Assembly: GCA_026392355.1 (NCBI GenBank)
Contig: JAPLCF010000029.1
Location: forward strand, 62,001 to 126,000
Length of the DNA stretch: 64,000 nt
Reading direction: 5' to 3'
DNA from: Actinomycetota bacterium
GTDB taxonomy: Bacteria; Actinomycetota; Thermoleophilia; Gaiellales; F1-60-MAGs149
Below are positions 1 to 7,943 of the stretch, in pieces (positions within the stretch are counted from its first letter, which is position 1; every line of letters starts with the position of its first letter). The notes beneath the pieces were generated by a model that was not told the origin of the DNA, made no database searches, and saw only the letters and a list, made by a program, of their open reading frames with translations. Both the position numbers and the translations under genes were made by a program.

Positions 1-1089
1 GGCGCTCTGCGGCGCCATCACGAACACCCACGCGATGATCGCGAGCGTGATCGCCATACCGACGGAGCCGACCAAGAGCAGCGGCTTGCGGCCGACGCGA
101 TCGACGAGCAGAATCGCCACGACGGTGAAGACGACGTTGACGACGCTGATGATGGTCGAGGTCGTGAACGCCTCGGCCGGCGGGTAGCCGACGGCCTCCC
201 AGATCAGGTTGGAGTAGTAGAACACCGCGTTGATGCCGACGAACTGCTGGAAGATGGCAAGCGCCAGGCCGACCCAGACGATCGGCAGAAAGAACGAGCG
301 CTTGCCGCGCAGGTCGGCGAACGACGGCTTGGCCTCGGCGTCGAGCGACTGGCGGATCGCCTCCACCTTGGCCCCGACGGGCTCGATGAAGATCGACTCG
401 AGGACCTGCTTAGCGCGATCCCCGGCATTGATGGAGACCAGGTACCGTGGCGACTCGGGCAGGGTGAAGGCGAGCAAGAAGTAGATCGTCGCGGGCACAG
501 CCATGAGGATGAACATCCACTGCCACGCCTCGATCGGGCCGAGGGCGTTGGACGCGCTACCGCCAGCGGCGTTCAATACGACCTGGTTGACGACCTGCGT
601 GGCGAAGATGCCGATCACGATCGCAAACTGGAAGAGCGACGACAGTCGTCCACGCATGTGTGCCGGGGCGATCTCGGCGATGTACATCGGTGACACGATC
701 GCGGCGAGGCCGATCGCAAAGCCGCCGACGAGCCGCCAGCCCATGAAGTCGTAGATCGCGAAGGGGAAGGCTGATCCGACGCCAGCGATCAGGAAGAGCA
801 CGGCGGCGATGAGCATCACGCGCTTGCGACCGTACTTCTCGGCGAGCCGCCCGCCGACGAACGCACCGACGGCGGATCCAAGCAGCGCGACCGATACGAC
901 GAAGCCTTGGAAGAACCCGTCGGTGATGTCAAAGCGCTCGTAGATCGCCTTGTTGGCGCCGTTGATCACGGAGCTGTCGTAGCCGAACAGAAAACCGCCA
1001 AGCGCGGCAATCACGGCCAGCGCCGTGACCTTGCCGACATGAACAAGCTCGGGTGCTGCGTTGTTATCGGAGGCGGCGGGGATGTTCAT
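1..1089 (-). CDS. MFS sugar porter (partial, 3' end outside window)
   Basis: Proton-coupled or facilitative sugar uptake permease of the major facilitator superfamily, sugar-porter branch, in the cytoplasmic membrane. Read from the ATG at 1089, the 363 visible residues hold the family marks in order: GGFLFGYD in TM1 (about residues 30-37), a G-R-K-R loop after TM2, PESPRYL at the end of TM6, FQQFVGINAVFYYS in TM7 and DRVGRKPLL after TM8. The last TM segments lie beyond position 1. A TATGCT -10-like hexamer at 1128-1133 would give a leader of roughly 30 nt; I see no clear Shine-Dalgarno. Divergent from the nitroreductase gene. The sugar is not predictable from sequence alone. Confidence 0.9.
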   Translation of the reverse strand, partial: MNIPAASDNNAAPELVHVGKVTALAVIAALGGFLFGYDSSVINGANKAIYERFDITDGFFQGFVVSVALLGSAVGAFVGGRLAEKYGRKRVMLIAAVLFLIAGVGSAFPFAIYDFMGWRLVGGFAIGLAAIVSPMYIAEIAPAHMRGRLSSLFQFAIVIGIFATQVVNQVVLNAAGGSASNALGPIEAWQWMFILMAVPATIYFLLAFTLPESPRYLVSINAGDRAKQVLESIFIEPVGAKVEAIRQSLDAEAKPSFADLRGKRSFFLPIVWVGLALAIFQQFVGINAVFYYSNLIWEAVGYPPAEAFTTSTIISVVNVVFTVVAILLVDRVGRKPLLLVGSVGMAITLAIIAWVFVMAPQSA

Positions 1090-1143
1090 GGACGGCGGGC
1101 GTGGCCTGGTCGGGCTGCGCTGCGCGGAGCATAGTCGGTGGAC

Positions 1144-1149
1144 TACGGT
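1144..1149 (+). promoter_or_regulatory. -10 element TACGGT, leaderless start of nitroreductase
   Basis: TACGGT ends 6 nt before the ATG at 1156, so a -12/-7 hexamer puts +1 on the A of ATG. It supports ATG 1156 over the in-frame GTG at 1138. Confidence 0.55.
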
Positions 1150-1155
1150 ACGCCT

Positions 1156-1788
1156 ATGCCCCAGCTCACGCCCGACCAGCTCCTCTCCACCACCCGTGCC
1201 GTCCGCAAGCGCCTCGACTTCGATCGTCCGGTGCCGCGGGAGCTCATTGAGGAGTGCATTGCTCTGGCGTTGCAGGCTCCGACTGCCTCGAATTCGCAGC
1301 CCTGGACGTTCGTGGTGGTCACGGATCCTGCGCAGAAGACCGCGCTCGCCAAGTGGTACCTCAAGTCCTACGACGACTACGCTGGCGCACGCTACGACGA
1401 CGCGGGCGGCGAGCTCGATTCGGCGACCGAGCGCATGGCGTCCTCAGCGCGCTACCTGGCCGACCGGATGCACGAGGTGCCGGCGATGGTGATCCCGTGT
1501 GTCGCCGGGCGCCTCAACGATTGGTCGCCCGAGTCGCAGGCGGCCGGTTGGGGTTCGATCGTGCAGGCCGGCTGGAGCTTCTGCCTGGCCGCGCGCGCCC
1601 GTGGCCTTGGTACGTGCTGGACGACGCTGCACCTCACGTACGAGCGCGAGTGCGCCGAGATCCTTGGCATCGACTACGACGCGGTCACGCAGTCGTGTTT
1701 GATCCCGACGGGCTTCTACACGGGCGAGACCTTCAAGCCCGCGCCACGCGGCGACATCTCCAGCCTGATCCGCTGGGACCGCTGGTAA
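1156..1788 (+). CDS. Nitroreductase family protein
   Basis: FMN-dependent NAD(P)H oxidoreductase of the nitroreductase fold, cytosolic. Visible features: an N-terminal S/T-T-R-A-V-R-K-R segment that binds the FMN phosphate in this family, A-P-T-A-S-N-S-Q-P-W near residue 45, and a C-terminal G-L-G-T-C-W stretch followed by a conserved G-F-Y. About 210 residues, normal for the family. The start at 1156 is chosen because of the TACGGT hexamer 6 nt upstream; GTG 1138 would add six residues. The substrate is unknown. Divergent from the sugar porter with a short shared promoter region. Confidence 0.88.
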   Translation: MPQLTPDQLLSTTRAVRKRLDFDRPVPRELIEECIALALQAPTASNSQPWTFVVVTDPAQKTALAKWYLKSYDDYAGARYDDAGGELDSATERMASSARYLADRMHEVPAMVIPCVAGRLNDWSPESQAAGWGSIVQAGWSFCLAARARGLGTCWTTLHLTYERECAEILGIDYDAVTQSCLIPTGFYTGETFKPAPRGDISSLIRWDRW

Positions 1789-1970
1789 CGCCGCGCGCGC
1801 TGCGGTGACGAACCGAAACACCGCGGTGCCACCCACCCGTGCAGTCATCATTTGATTCGCAAGGCGAAGGGTAGTTTTCCGTAGCGCGTTACTGTGTGGA
1901 GGGGATACGGTCAGTATCAGCGTCGTTTGCACGCGCCCCACTCGCGTCTGGACGACGCAGGCAGGTATCG

Positions 1971-2411
1971 ATGAGCAACTCGGTTGACGAAGGCGGCCCA
2001 CTTCCCACCCGGGATGACATCTTGCACCGCGGGTTCGCACAGTCGACGGTCGGCCTCGCGATCACCGAGCTTGATCCCGATCATCAGCACACCGAGCGAG
2101 TCGTGCGCCTTAACGATGCGCTCGTCGACCTGCTCGGATACGACCCGGACGAGATTAAGGCCAACGGGCGGGAATTGCTCGGCCTCGACCAGTTCACGCT
2201 CGAGCCAGGCTCGAAGCGCGTGATCCGCCGCGGCCGCGATTTCGAGGAAACCGAGCTCCCACTCCTGCACAAGGATGGCCGCGAGTTCTGGGCGGCCGTG
2301 CACATCGACACGATCCGTGACGACAACGGAGATATCCGCAATCGCGCAATCCGCATCGAGGACATCGGCGAGGTCCTCGCCAACGATCGCTCGCTGCGCT
2401 ACCTCGTCGAT
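1971..2411 (+). pseudogene. PAS-domain signalling protein, truncated
   Basis: From ATG 1971 the frame encodes a PAS sensory domain: V-R-L-N-D-A-L-V-D-L-L-G-Y near residue 45, then E-L-P-L-L-H-K-D-G-R-E-F-W-A-A-V and a closing I-E-D-I-G. It ends with the linker R-Y-L-V-D, which in PAS-GGDEF proteins is normally followed by H-D-x-L-T-G-L-x-N-R-R. Here that continuation is missing: after about 2411 the frame reads as low-quality shadow sequence to a stop near 2843, while the +1 frame takes up an unrelated protein tail. I read it as the 5' remnant of a PAS-GGDEF(-EAL) regulator cut at its linker. A GTG at 1896 is a possible but less likely start. Confidence 0.7.
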
Positions 2412-2760
2412 TCCCGATCAGGGCTACGACGGTTCCACGACCATGACACCCGAGATGTCGCGTCAGGTCACCGCCGCGCTCAGCCAGCTGCACGGCATCG
2501 AGGTCCCGCCCCCGATCGACGGGCGTGTGCACCGCTGGGGCCAGCAGGCCGGCGGCGCAGCGGCCTTGTGGGCCGAGGGCATCCGGCCGTGGGACTACTG
2601 GTCGCAGGCGCTGTCCCCCGCCCCCGGCCTGCCCATCCACGTGTGTGGCGATTCGCTGTCGATGAACCAGGGCTGGGCCACGGGCGCGATGGAAACCGCC
2701 GAGGCGGTGCTGCAGCGCGCCTACGGCTTGCCGGCGCCGGCGTGGATGCGCCGCGCGTGA
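2412..2760 (+). pseudogene. C-terminal remnant of a flavin amine oxidase
   Basis: In the +1 frame relative to the PAS gene, about 115 residues match the end of FAD-dependent monoamine/amino-acid oxidases: H-R-W-G-Q-Q in the middle, a P-I-H-V-C-G-D-S-L-S-M-N-Q-G-W motif that contacts FAD (family form G-E-x-x-S-x-x-x-G-W-V-E-G-A), then G-A-M-E-T-A-E-A-V-L-Q. The FAD-binding N-terminal Rossmann part and substrate domain are absent and there is no start codon of its own. Stop TGA at 2758-2760. Either a deletion fused two neighbouring genes or the assembly is chimeric here. Confidence 0.7.
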
Positions 2761-2866
2761 GGCGATCGCCCGCGGCTTGCCACCGTGTCTACGAAAACGG
2801 GGCAACTCGAGCGGGGCTCGCCCCGCTCGGTGCTTCGAAATAGATGCGCGGACCTGAGGATCCGTG

Positions 2867-2872
2867 TACGTT
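2867..2872 (+). promoter_or_regulatory. -10 element TACGTT, leaderless start
   Basis: TACGTT lies exactly 6 nt before ATG 2879 and selects that start over the in-frame GTG at 2864. Confidence 0.55.
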
Positions 2873-2878
2873 CCTCGC

Positions 2879-3877
2879 ATGTCCTCTCTCCTGCCTGAAT
2901 TCCCTGTGTTGCGCTCGCGTATACGACTGCTCTTCGCGACGCTGATCGTCGCCGCCGGGCTGCTGCTGGGCGCAGTAGGCGCCCAGGCCAAGCCAAGCGA
3001 TCCGCCCGTCGACTTCCTGATGGAGGTGAGTGCCTCGTCCGCCTCGTTCACGCCGATCGCGGGCAAGGCCGGCGAGTACGAGTTGGTGCTCCGGGGTGTG
3101 CCGGACGAGGTCGGTGTGACCGAGCTGACGCGGGCGAAGACCACGGAGTCGTTGCCGGTCCGCGCCTTCATGGCGTACTGGACCGTGTACGGCGATGAGA
3201 CGGGCCAATTCGAGACCAACGCGCCGCGCGCGGTGCTGCAAGCTAGCGACGCCGCTGGCAACCTCCAGCAGGTGGTCGTGCGGCTGAGCGACGGGTCGCG
3301 CAAGGGCATGACCGTGCGATTCGACGCCGAGATCATCTCCTCCGAGAACGTGCAAGACACGCTCGATGGGAAGATCGACAAGGTGGACGAGACGGAACCG
3401 GCGGGTGAGCCCGTGCTCGTAACGGAGCCGACCACCCTGACCGACGTCGAACTGTACGTCGACATGCCGAAGAGGATCACCCAGCCCGAAGCGGAGGATG
3501 AATCCGTCCGTGCCAACTGGCAGTCGAAGCCGCAGAAGTGGATGCCGAACGGCGGAACCTGCAACGGGGTGTATTCGAGCCGGCTGCGCAACTGTTGGGA
3601 GAACATCCCGTCCCTGGGGTCCGGCGGGTTCATCAATTTTGTTGACGGCAGGGGCTTCGCCTACGACCGCGTCGGCGAGGTCGACCTCGGGAACTACTAC
3701 TGGAATCCATCAGAGCAGTTCGGACGAAACCCTCCGAACGACGATATCGGCAGAGGGTTCCGCTACTTCAGCTTTGGAAACTGGTACGGCGTCAATAGCG
3801 ACGGGGTCACGTACTACACGACGGACGACTGCACGTGGTTCATGGCGCGGTGGTCGGCTCACGGCAAGTGCTGGTGA
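2879..3877 (+). CDS. Secreted protein of unknown function
   Basis: 332 residues. Arg-containing N-terminus, a hydrophobic stretch L-F-A-T-L-I-V-A-A-G-L-L-L-G-A-V-G and a likely signal peptidase site after A-Q-A (about residue 36). The mature N-terminal half is rich in alternating hydrophobic and polar residues, looking like a beta-sandwich; the C-terminal 110 residues are rich in Gly, Asn, Trp and Tyr and contain six cysteines, suggesting a disulfide-stabilised extracellular domain. I recognise no family. A perfect 16-bp hairpin follows the stop. It is the only gene of its transcription unit. Confidence 0.75.
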   Translation: MSSLLPEFPVLRSRIRLLFATLIVAAGLLLGAVGAQAKPSDPPVDFLMEVSASSASFTPIAGKAGEYELVLRGVPDEVGVTELTRAKTTESLPVRAFMAYWTVYGDETGQFETNAPRAVLQASDAAGNLQQVVVRLSDGSRKGMTVRFDAEIISSENVQDTLDGKIDKVDETEPAGEPVLVTEPTTLTDVELYVDMPKRITQPEAEDESVRANWQSKPQKWMPNGGTCNGVYSSRLRNCWENIPSLGSGGFINFVDGRGFAYDRVGEVDLGNYYWNPSEQFGRNPPNDDIGRGFRYFSFGNWYGVNSDGVTYYTTDDCTWFMARWSAHGKCW

Positions 3878-3900
3878 TGACCGCGCTGTAACGGTGGCAC

Positions 3901-3940
3901 CCACGTTGGCTGGGCGACGTTCGCCGCCCAGCCAACGTGG
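3901..3940. terminator. Bidirectional hairpin terminator
   Basis: Perfect 16-bp inverted repeat (CCACGTTGGCTGGGCG and its complement) around an 8-nt loop, between the secreted-protein gene and the convergent tRNA-Trp gene. No T-run on either side. Confidence 0.7.
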
Positions 3941-3961
3941 AGCAGTGGGTCTACTCGTGCA

Positions 3962-4034
3962 CAGGGCCGGCAGGACTCGAACCTGCAACCCCCGGTTTTG
4001 GAGACCGGTGCTCTACCAATTGAGCTACGACCCT
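3962..4034 (-). tRNA. tRNA-Trp (anticodon CCA)
   Basis: 73 nt on the minus strand. Acceptor stem AGGGTCG pairs with CGGCCCT (one T-G pair), discriminator base G, D-arm with GG in the loop, anticodon stem CCGGT/ACCGG around loop CTCCAAA giving anticodon CCA, and T-arm GCAGG-TTCGAGT-CCTGC. The 3' CCA is not encoded. It stands alone, with no secE/nusG/rpmG neighbours, 59 nt downstream of the start of the intergenic gap that follows the membrane-protein gene. Confidence 0.96.
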
Positions 4035-4093
4035 ACTGCGCGGCAGGATACCCGCACCCGGGCCGTCGGCGCAGCGGTGCGGCGTGCGGGGCG

Positions 4094-5074
4094 TCAGGCG
4101 GCTGGGCCGAGCAGCAGCGCACGCAGCGCTGCTGTGTCGGGCACGCGGCCCGCGGGCTCGTCGGTGAGCAGTGAGCGGAACCAGACCGCGTCGCCCAGCA
4201 CGTCGAGCAACTCGCCGAAGTCATCAGTCTTCGCCGCGCCCTCGCGAGCCACAAGCAGCACCCCGTTCTCGGCCTCGATCTGCGACTCACCCGCGCCACG
4301 ATCGACGAGGGCCATCAGCACCGCCGGGGTGAAGCGCATGCGGATGGCGATCTCGTCGGCGTCGTCGGCGACCATCAGATGGAACTGATCGTTGAACTCG
4401 GCGCTCTCGAGCGGCACCGGACGCAGATCGCTGACCGCGCCGCTCAGCTTCGAGAAGATCCCGCCCGTCGAACCCTTGCGCAACTGCATCTTCTTGAGGT
4501 CGGGCAACGGCGCGGAGATGAGCGCGATCGTGAACGGATACGTATCCGTCTCGGTGCGCGTCGTCGTATTGCCGTCGGAGTCGGTCGAGACAACGACGCG
4601 GTCTTCCTCGTACTGGTACGCCCCCGCGGCGAACGAGGTCGTCGCGTCCAACTGGCCCGTGATGCCCCAGCCGGTCTCACGACGATCGCCATGACGGAGG
4701 AGCGGCGTCGTGTTGGCGAGCGGTAGCTGCTTGACGAACTGCCAGCCGCGCTGCGCCGCCCAGCCGCCGACGACCTCCTCGCGCGCACGGCGCGTGAGCG
4801 AGCGGCGGTGGAACCACCGCGCAATGCGCCCCGACAGGAGAATCGCCACGACGATAAGCACCACGAGCGCGGCAAGCCCAACGAGCCCGAGGATCGCGGC
4901 GAGGATGCCACCCACGAACACCGCCACGACGATGCCGCCGAGCCGACAGCCCCACGTCATGCCGCCAGAAGGGTTCGGGTGCTCCGACAGCAGTTGCCCG
5001 AAGCGGTCGCCACTGCCACTCGCCATGGCCGCGTTGATCTTGACGCGATCGTCCGGGGTGAAGAGATCGTTCAT
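4094..5074 (-). CDS. Predicted membrane protein, unknown function
   Basis: 326 residues. An N-terminal soluble part of about 40 residues, two adjacent transmembrane helices (about 45-82, Gly/Ala/Val/Leu-rich), a basic R-R-S-L-T-R-R-A-R-E segment on the cytosolic side, and a roughly 220-residue soluble domain. In that domain a region with T-E-T-D-T-Y-P-F-T-I and later L-K-K-M-Q-L-R-K suggests a beta-rich fold. No catalytic motif seen and no family recognised. Start at ATG 5074 is chosen because TACGCT lies 6 nt upstream; an upstream in-frame start at 5128 would add 18 residues. Confidence 0.75.
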   Translation of the reverse strand: MNDLFTPDDRVKINAAMASGSGDRFGQLLSEHPNPSGGMTWGCRLGGIVVAVFVGGILAAILGLVGLAALVVLIVVAILLSGRIARWFHRRSLTRRAREEVVGGWAAQRGWQFVKQLPLANTTPLLRHGDRRETGWGITGQLDATTSFAAGAYQYEEDRVVVSTDSDGNTTTRTETDTYPFTIALISAPLPDLKKMQLRKGSTGGIFSKLSGAVSDLRPVPLESAEFNDQFHLMVADDADEIAIRMRFTPAVLMALVDRGAGESQIEAENGVLLVAREGAAKTDDFGELLDVLGDAVWFRSLLTDEPAGRVPDTAALRALLLGPAA

Positions 5075-5080
5075 GGGGTG

Positions 5081-5086
5081 AGCGTA
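5081..5086 (-). promoter_or_regulatory. -10 element TACGCT, leaderless start
   Basis: Minus-strand TACGCT, 6 nt before ATG 5074. Confidence 0.5.
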
Positions 5087-5203
5087 CCTCCTCGGCTCAT
5101 GCCCGACCAGATCTACTCCAATTGGCAACGCCGCTTGATTCGCGTCAGGTCACACGCATATCATCGGCGCAGCCGGTCGTCACCGGATCACCAAGGAGAG
5201 CAC

Positions 5204-5692
5204 ATGAAAGTCACCTTCACCCGCCGCGTCACGGCTATCGCAGGCATCGTCGCCGTCTTCGCGATTATCGCTACTGCCGCCTTCGCAGCCACTCTGTCGC
5301 AGAGCGCGAGCTCGCTGCCCTCGGCTAACCCGACAGACCTGAAGGCCTCCAACGGCAAGTCCTGGACCAAGCAGCTCGCGCCGAAGGACTACATCGGCCT
5401 GACCGCAGCCTCGACCACCACGTGGGGCAACGCCACCACGACGGGTGGAGGCAACCTGACGATTAGCAAGCAGTCGGGCAACAACATCACCATCACGATC
5501 ACGTCGATGGATTCCGGCCTGATCATCCCGAACGCAATGGTCACGGTGTCGGGCGGCCAGACGGGTGCGACAAGGATCACGAGCACCACCCTGTCGTCGA
5601 ATCAAATGAAGTACACGATCAAGCTGTACTCGCATGAGGGCACGCCGCCGCAGCTCAACATCAAGTGGTACACCGAGCAACTGATGATGTAA
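5204..5692 (+). CDS. Small secreted protein, tandem paralogue 1
   Basis: 162 residues with a classical signal peptide (K-V-T-F-T-R-R, then a hydrophobic core, cleavage after A-F-A near residue 28). The mature domain is Thr/Ser/Asn-rich with alternating hydrophobics, so probably all-beta. It shares with the next gene a start region S-L-P-S-A-N-P-T-D, a middle of short beta-like strands, and an end with P-x-L-N-I-K-W-Y. Shine-Dalgarno AAGGAGAG 3-4 nt before ATG 5204. A strong terminator follows. Function unknown; probably exported and perhaps surface associated. Confidence 0.8.
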   Translation: MKVTFTRRVTAIAGIVAVFAIIATAAFAATLSQSASSLPSANPTDLKASNGKSWTKQLAPKDYIGLTAASTTTWGNATTTGGGNLTISKQSGNNITITITSMDSGLIIPNAMVTVSGGQTGATRITSTTLSSNQMKYTIKLYSHEGTPPQLNIKWYTEQLMM

Positions 5693-5704
5693 GTGCATGA
5701 CGCG

Positions 5705-5740
5705 AAGGGCCGTCGTCTGCTCCGGCAGGCGGCGGCCCTT
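5705..5740 (+). terminator. Intrinsic-type terminator
   Basis: 16-bp stem (AAGGGCCG...CGGCCCTT with three G-T pairs) around loop TCCG, 12 nt after the stop of the first secreted paralogue, followed by TGTCGTTGTC. Confidence 0.75.
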
Positions 5741-5815
5741 TGTCGTTGTCGGACAGGTATTCCCCTGAAATCCGCGAACAGACTGGCGTCGCATACCCCT
5801 ATCAAGGAGAACCGC

Positions 5816-6316
5816 ATGCGTACGTCCAAGCTTCGCCGCCTCGCCATCACCGGCGCGGCCATCGCCTCGCTCGCCGCCATCGGTATTGGCTCGGCGTCCG
5901 CCGCTGGCACGATGCCCGCCTCAAACCCGAGTGACTACGCCGACCTCAACAAGACGGCGACCGCACAGGTCTTCAACGTCACCATCAAGGGCTCGCAGCT
6001 TGAAGGCGCCGCCGTCACGAAGACCGTCAACAACGGCCTGGCAGGCGGCCTCGGCGCCACGATTACGGTCAAGAAGGCCGTTGCGAACGGCTACACGATG
6101 CGCCAGACCATCACCGTTACGCCGACTACCGTCGGCCAGGTGACGTCGACGATCAGCAACGCCTACGCGACGCTGTCTGGCGGCAACTACGGCTCGGGCG
6201 TGATCAGCTCCACGAAGCTTGCCAACAATGGCAAGTCGTACACCGTCACGATGTGGTTCGACGAGCAGGGCACCAACCCGAACCTGAACCTCAAGTTCTA
6301 CCTGTACCACTCGTAG
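5816..6316 (+). CDS. Small secreted protein, tandem paralogue 2
   Basis: 166 residues. Signal peptide with R-T-S-K-L-R-R-L followed by an Ala/Ile-rich core and cleavage after A-S-A (about residue 29). The mature region begins A-G-T-M-P-A-S-N-P-S-D and ends N-P-N-L-N-L-K-F-Y, matching the positions of the same signatures in the preceding gene. The two proteins are therefore diverged tandem duplicates of the same small beta-rich exported domain. Shine-Dalgarno AAGGAG 6 nt before ATG 5816. A separate terminator precedes it, so the two copies appear to be independently transcribed. Confidence 0.8.
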   Translation: MRTSKLRRLAITGAAIASLAAIGIGSASAAGTMPASNPSDYADLNKTATAQVFNVTIKGSQLEGAAVTKTVNNGLAGGLGATITVKKAVANGYTMRQTITVTPTTVGQVTSTISNAYATLSGGNYGSGVISSTKLANNGKSYTVTMWFDEQGTNPNLNLKFYLYHS

Positions 6317-6331
6317 CGCCTTAGAAACGAC

Positions 6332-6379
6332 GAAGGGCCCCGGTTCCTCCTCCAGACGGAGGGAGAACCGGGGCCCTTC
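6332..6379. terminator. Bidirectional terminator
   Basis: Perfect 15-bp stem (GAAGGGCCCCGGTTC and complement) with an inner CTCC/GGAG extension, placed between the second secreted paralogue and the convergent superoxide dismutase gene. Confidence 0.8.
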
Positions 6380-6391
6380 TGCGTTCTTGAG

Positions 6392-6994
6392 CTACTTGGC
6401 AGCGTCGTACTTGGCGCCGACGGCATCCCAGTTGATGACGTTCCAGATGGCCTCGAGGTAGCCGGGGCGCTTGTTCTGGTACTTGAGGTAGTACGCGTGC
6501 TCCCAGACGTCGATGCCGAGGATCGGCGTCTTGCCCTCGGAGATCGGCGAGTCCTGGTTCGGGGTCGACATGACCTCCAGCTTGCCGCCATTGACGACGA
6601 GCCAGCTCCAGCCAGAGCCGAAGCGCTTGATGCCGGCGTCGGTCATCGCAGCCTTGAGGGCGTCGAGGCCACCGCACTCGGCGTCGATCGCAGCGGCGAG
6701 GTCGCCCGAGGGCTGGCTGCCGTTGTTACCGAGGATCTCCCAGAAGAGGGTGTGGTTGGCATGGCCGCCAGCGTTGTTGCGGACCGGGCCCTGCTTGTCG
6801 GCGGGCAGCTTGCCCAGCTGCGTCAGCAGCTCGCTGACCGGCGTGTTCTCCCACTCCGTGCCAGCCAGCGCCGCGTTGGCGTTGTCGACGTAGGCCTTGT
6901 GGTGGCGGTCGTGATGGATCTCCATCGTGGTCGCATCGATGTGGGGCTCGAGTGCGTCGAACGAATAGGCGAGAGCGGGAAGCTCGAAGGCCAT
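6392..6994 (-). CDS. sodA: Superoxide dismutase, Mn type
   Basis: Converts superoxide to oxygen and hydrogen peroxide in the cytosol. 200 residues, full family length. Metal ligands are visible as H27 (E-I-H-H-D-R-H-H), H81 ([10 protein letters not shown]), D162 and H166 (D-V-W-E-H-A-Y-Y). Gly77 plus Gln147 (T-P-N-Q-D-S-P) is the pattern of manganese rather than iron enzymes, though cambialism cannot be excluded. Strong Shine-Dalgarno AGGAGG 4 nt before ATG 6994; a TAGCAT hexamer about 40 nt upstream could be its -10. Monocistronic. Confidence 0.95.
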   Translation of the reverse strand: MAFELPALAYSFDALEPHIDATTMEIHHDRHHKAYVDNANAALAGTEWENTPVSELLTQLGKLPADKQGPVRNNAGGHANHTLFWEILGNNGSQPSGDLAAAIDAECGGLDALKAAMTDAGIKRFGSGWSWLVVNGGKLEVMSTPNQDSPISEGKTPILGIDVWEHAYYLKYQNKRPGYLEAIWNVINWDAVGAKYDAAK

Positions 6995-7076
6995 GGGTCC
7001 TCCTAGAGGGTTGAAAGAGATTGCTTCGCTAATGCTAGTCGCCTGCAGGCAACGTGCCGGCCGCTTCTTCGCATGT

Positions 7077-7943
7077 TCACGCGGTCGGGACGAGCCTACC
7101 GTCCAGCTCGCGCACCAGGAGACCCTTCAGCTCGAGCTCCGCAATCAGGGCTGCCGCCGCAGAAGATGTGAGTCCACAGCGCGCAGCCAGCACGTCGGCA
7201 GAGGCCGGCTCACGGCGCAGCGCGGCCAGCACCCTTCGTGCAGAGGCGTCGATGGCCGGATCATCGACGCGCGCGGTCCCCGGATCGAGCCCGAGACACA
7301 CCAATGCGTCTGCCACTGCAGTCAGCGGTAGGGCACCGTCCTTCAACAGCAGATTGGTCCCCTCCGCCCCACTGCTCCACGGCGCCCCGGGCACGGCCAG
7401 GACATCACGACCAAGATCCAACGCAAGACGCGCAGTGATGAGCGCGCCGCTACGTGCTGCGGCCTCGATCACGATCGTGGCGTCGGCGAGCGCCGCGACG
7501 ATGCGGTTGCGCTCGGGGAAGCGAAACGGCGCGGGTGGCGTACCCGGTGGGTACTCCGACAAGATCGCGCCCTCAGCGGCGATGCGACGCGCGAGCGGGA
7601 TCGTGGCCGACGGATAATCGCGATCGATGCCGCAGCCCAGCACCGCCACGGTGCGACCACTGCGATCGAGGGTGCCCTGATGCGCACCTGCATCGATCCC
7701 GCGTGCCAAGCCGGAGATGACCCCCACCCCGCTCGCTGCAAGCTCGCCCGCCAAGCGCGTGGCGAAGGCGATGCCGGCGGCGCTGGCATTGCGGGATCCG
7801 ACGATGGCGACGATCGGCGGCCGCAGAAGCTCGCCAAGCGCGTCGGGTTGCACCGGCTCGCGCACGTAGAGCGTGGCCGGAGGATCGGCCAGGTCGTCGA
7901 GCCGTGTGGGATAACGAGGATCGTCGCGCGGGAGTTCGATCAT
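7077..7943 (-). CDS. dprA: DNA-processing protein DprA/Smf
   Basis: Rossmann-like DprA protein that loads RecA on incoming single-stranded DNA during transformation. 288 residues. Seen: I-V-G-S-R-N-A-S near 50, [19 protein letters not shown]-x-x-Y-P, S-E-Y-P-P-G-T, F-P-x-R-N-R-I, and the C-terminal winged-helix ([12 protein letters not shown]). The N-terminal SAM-like domain found in some homologues is absent. Its ATG overlaps the comM stop by 4 nt (ATGA), so the two are translationally coupled. Confidence 0.95.
   Translation of the reverse strand: MIELPRDDPRYPTRLDDLADPPATLYVREPVQPDALGELLRPPIVAIVGSRNASAAGIAFATRLAGELAASGVGVISGLARGIDAGAHQGTLDRSGRTVAVLGCGIDRDYPSATIPLARRIAAEGAILSEYPPGTPPAPFRFPERNRIVAALADATIVIEAAARSGALITARLALDLGRDVLAVPGAPWSSGAEGTNLLLKDGALPLTAVADALVCLGLDPGTARVDDPAIDASARRVLAALRREPASADVLAARCGLTSSAAAALIAELELKGLLVRELDGRLVPTA

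Noticed and set aside
1896-1970. GTG 1896 as the PAS start
   Set aside because: Adds 25 residues without similarity; ATG 1971 leads straight into the PAS fold.
2412-2760. A separate small gene for the amine-oxidase fragment
   Set aside because: No start codon or ribosome binding site; the fragment begins mid-domain.
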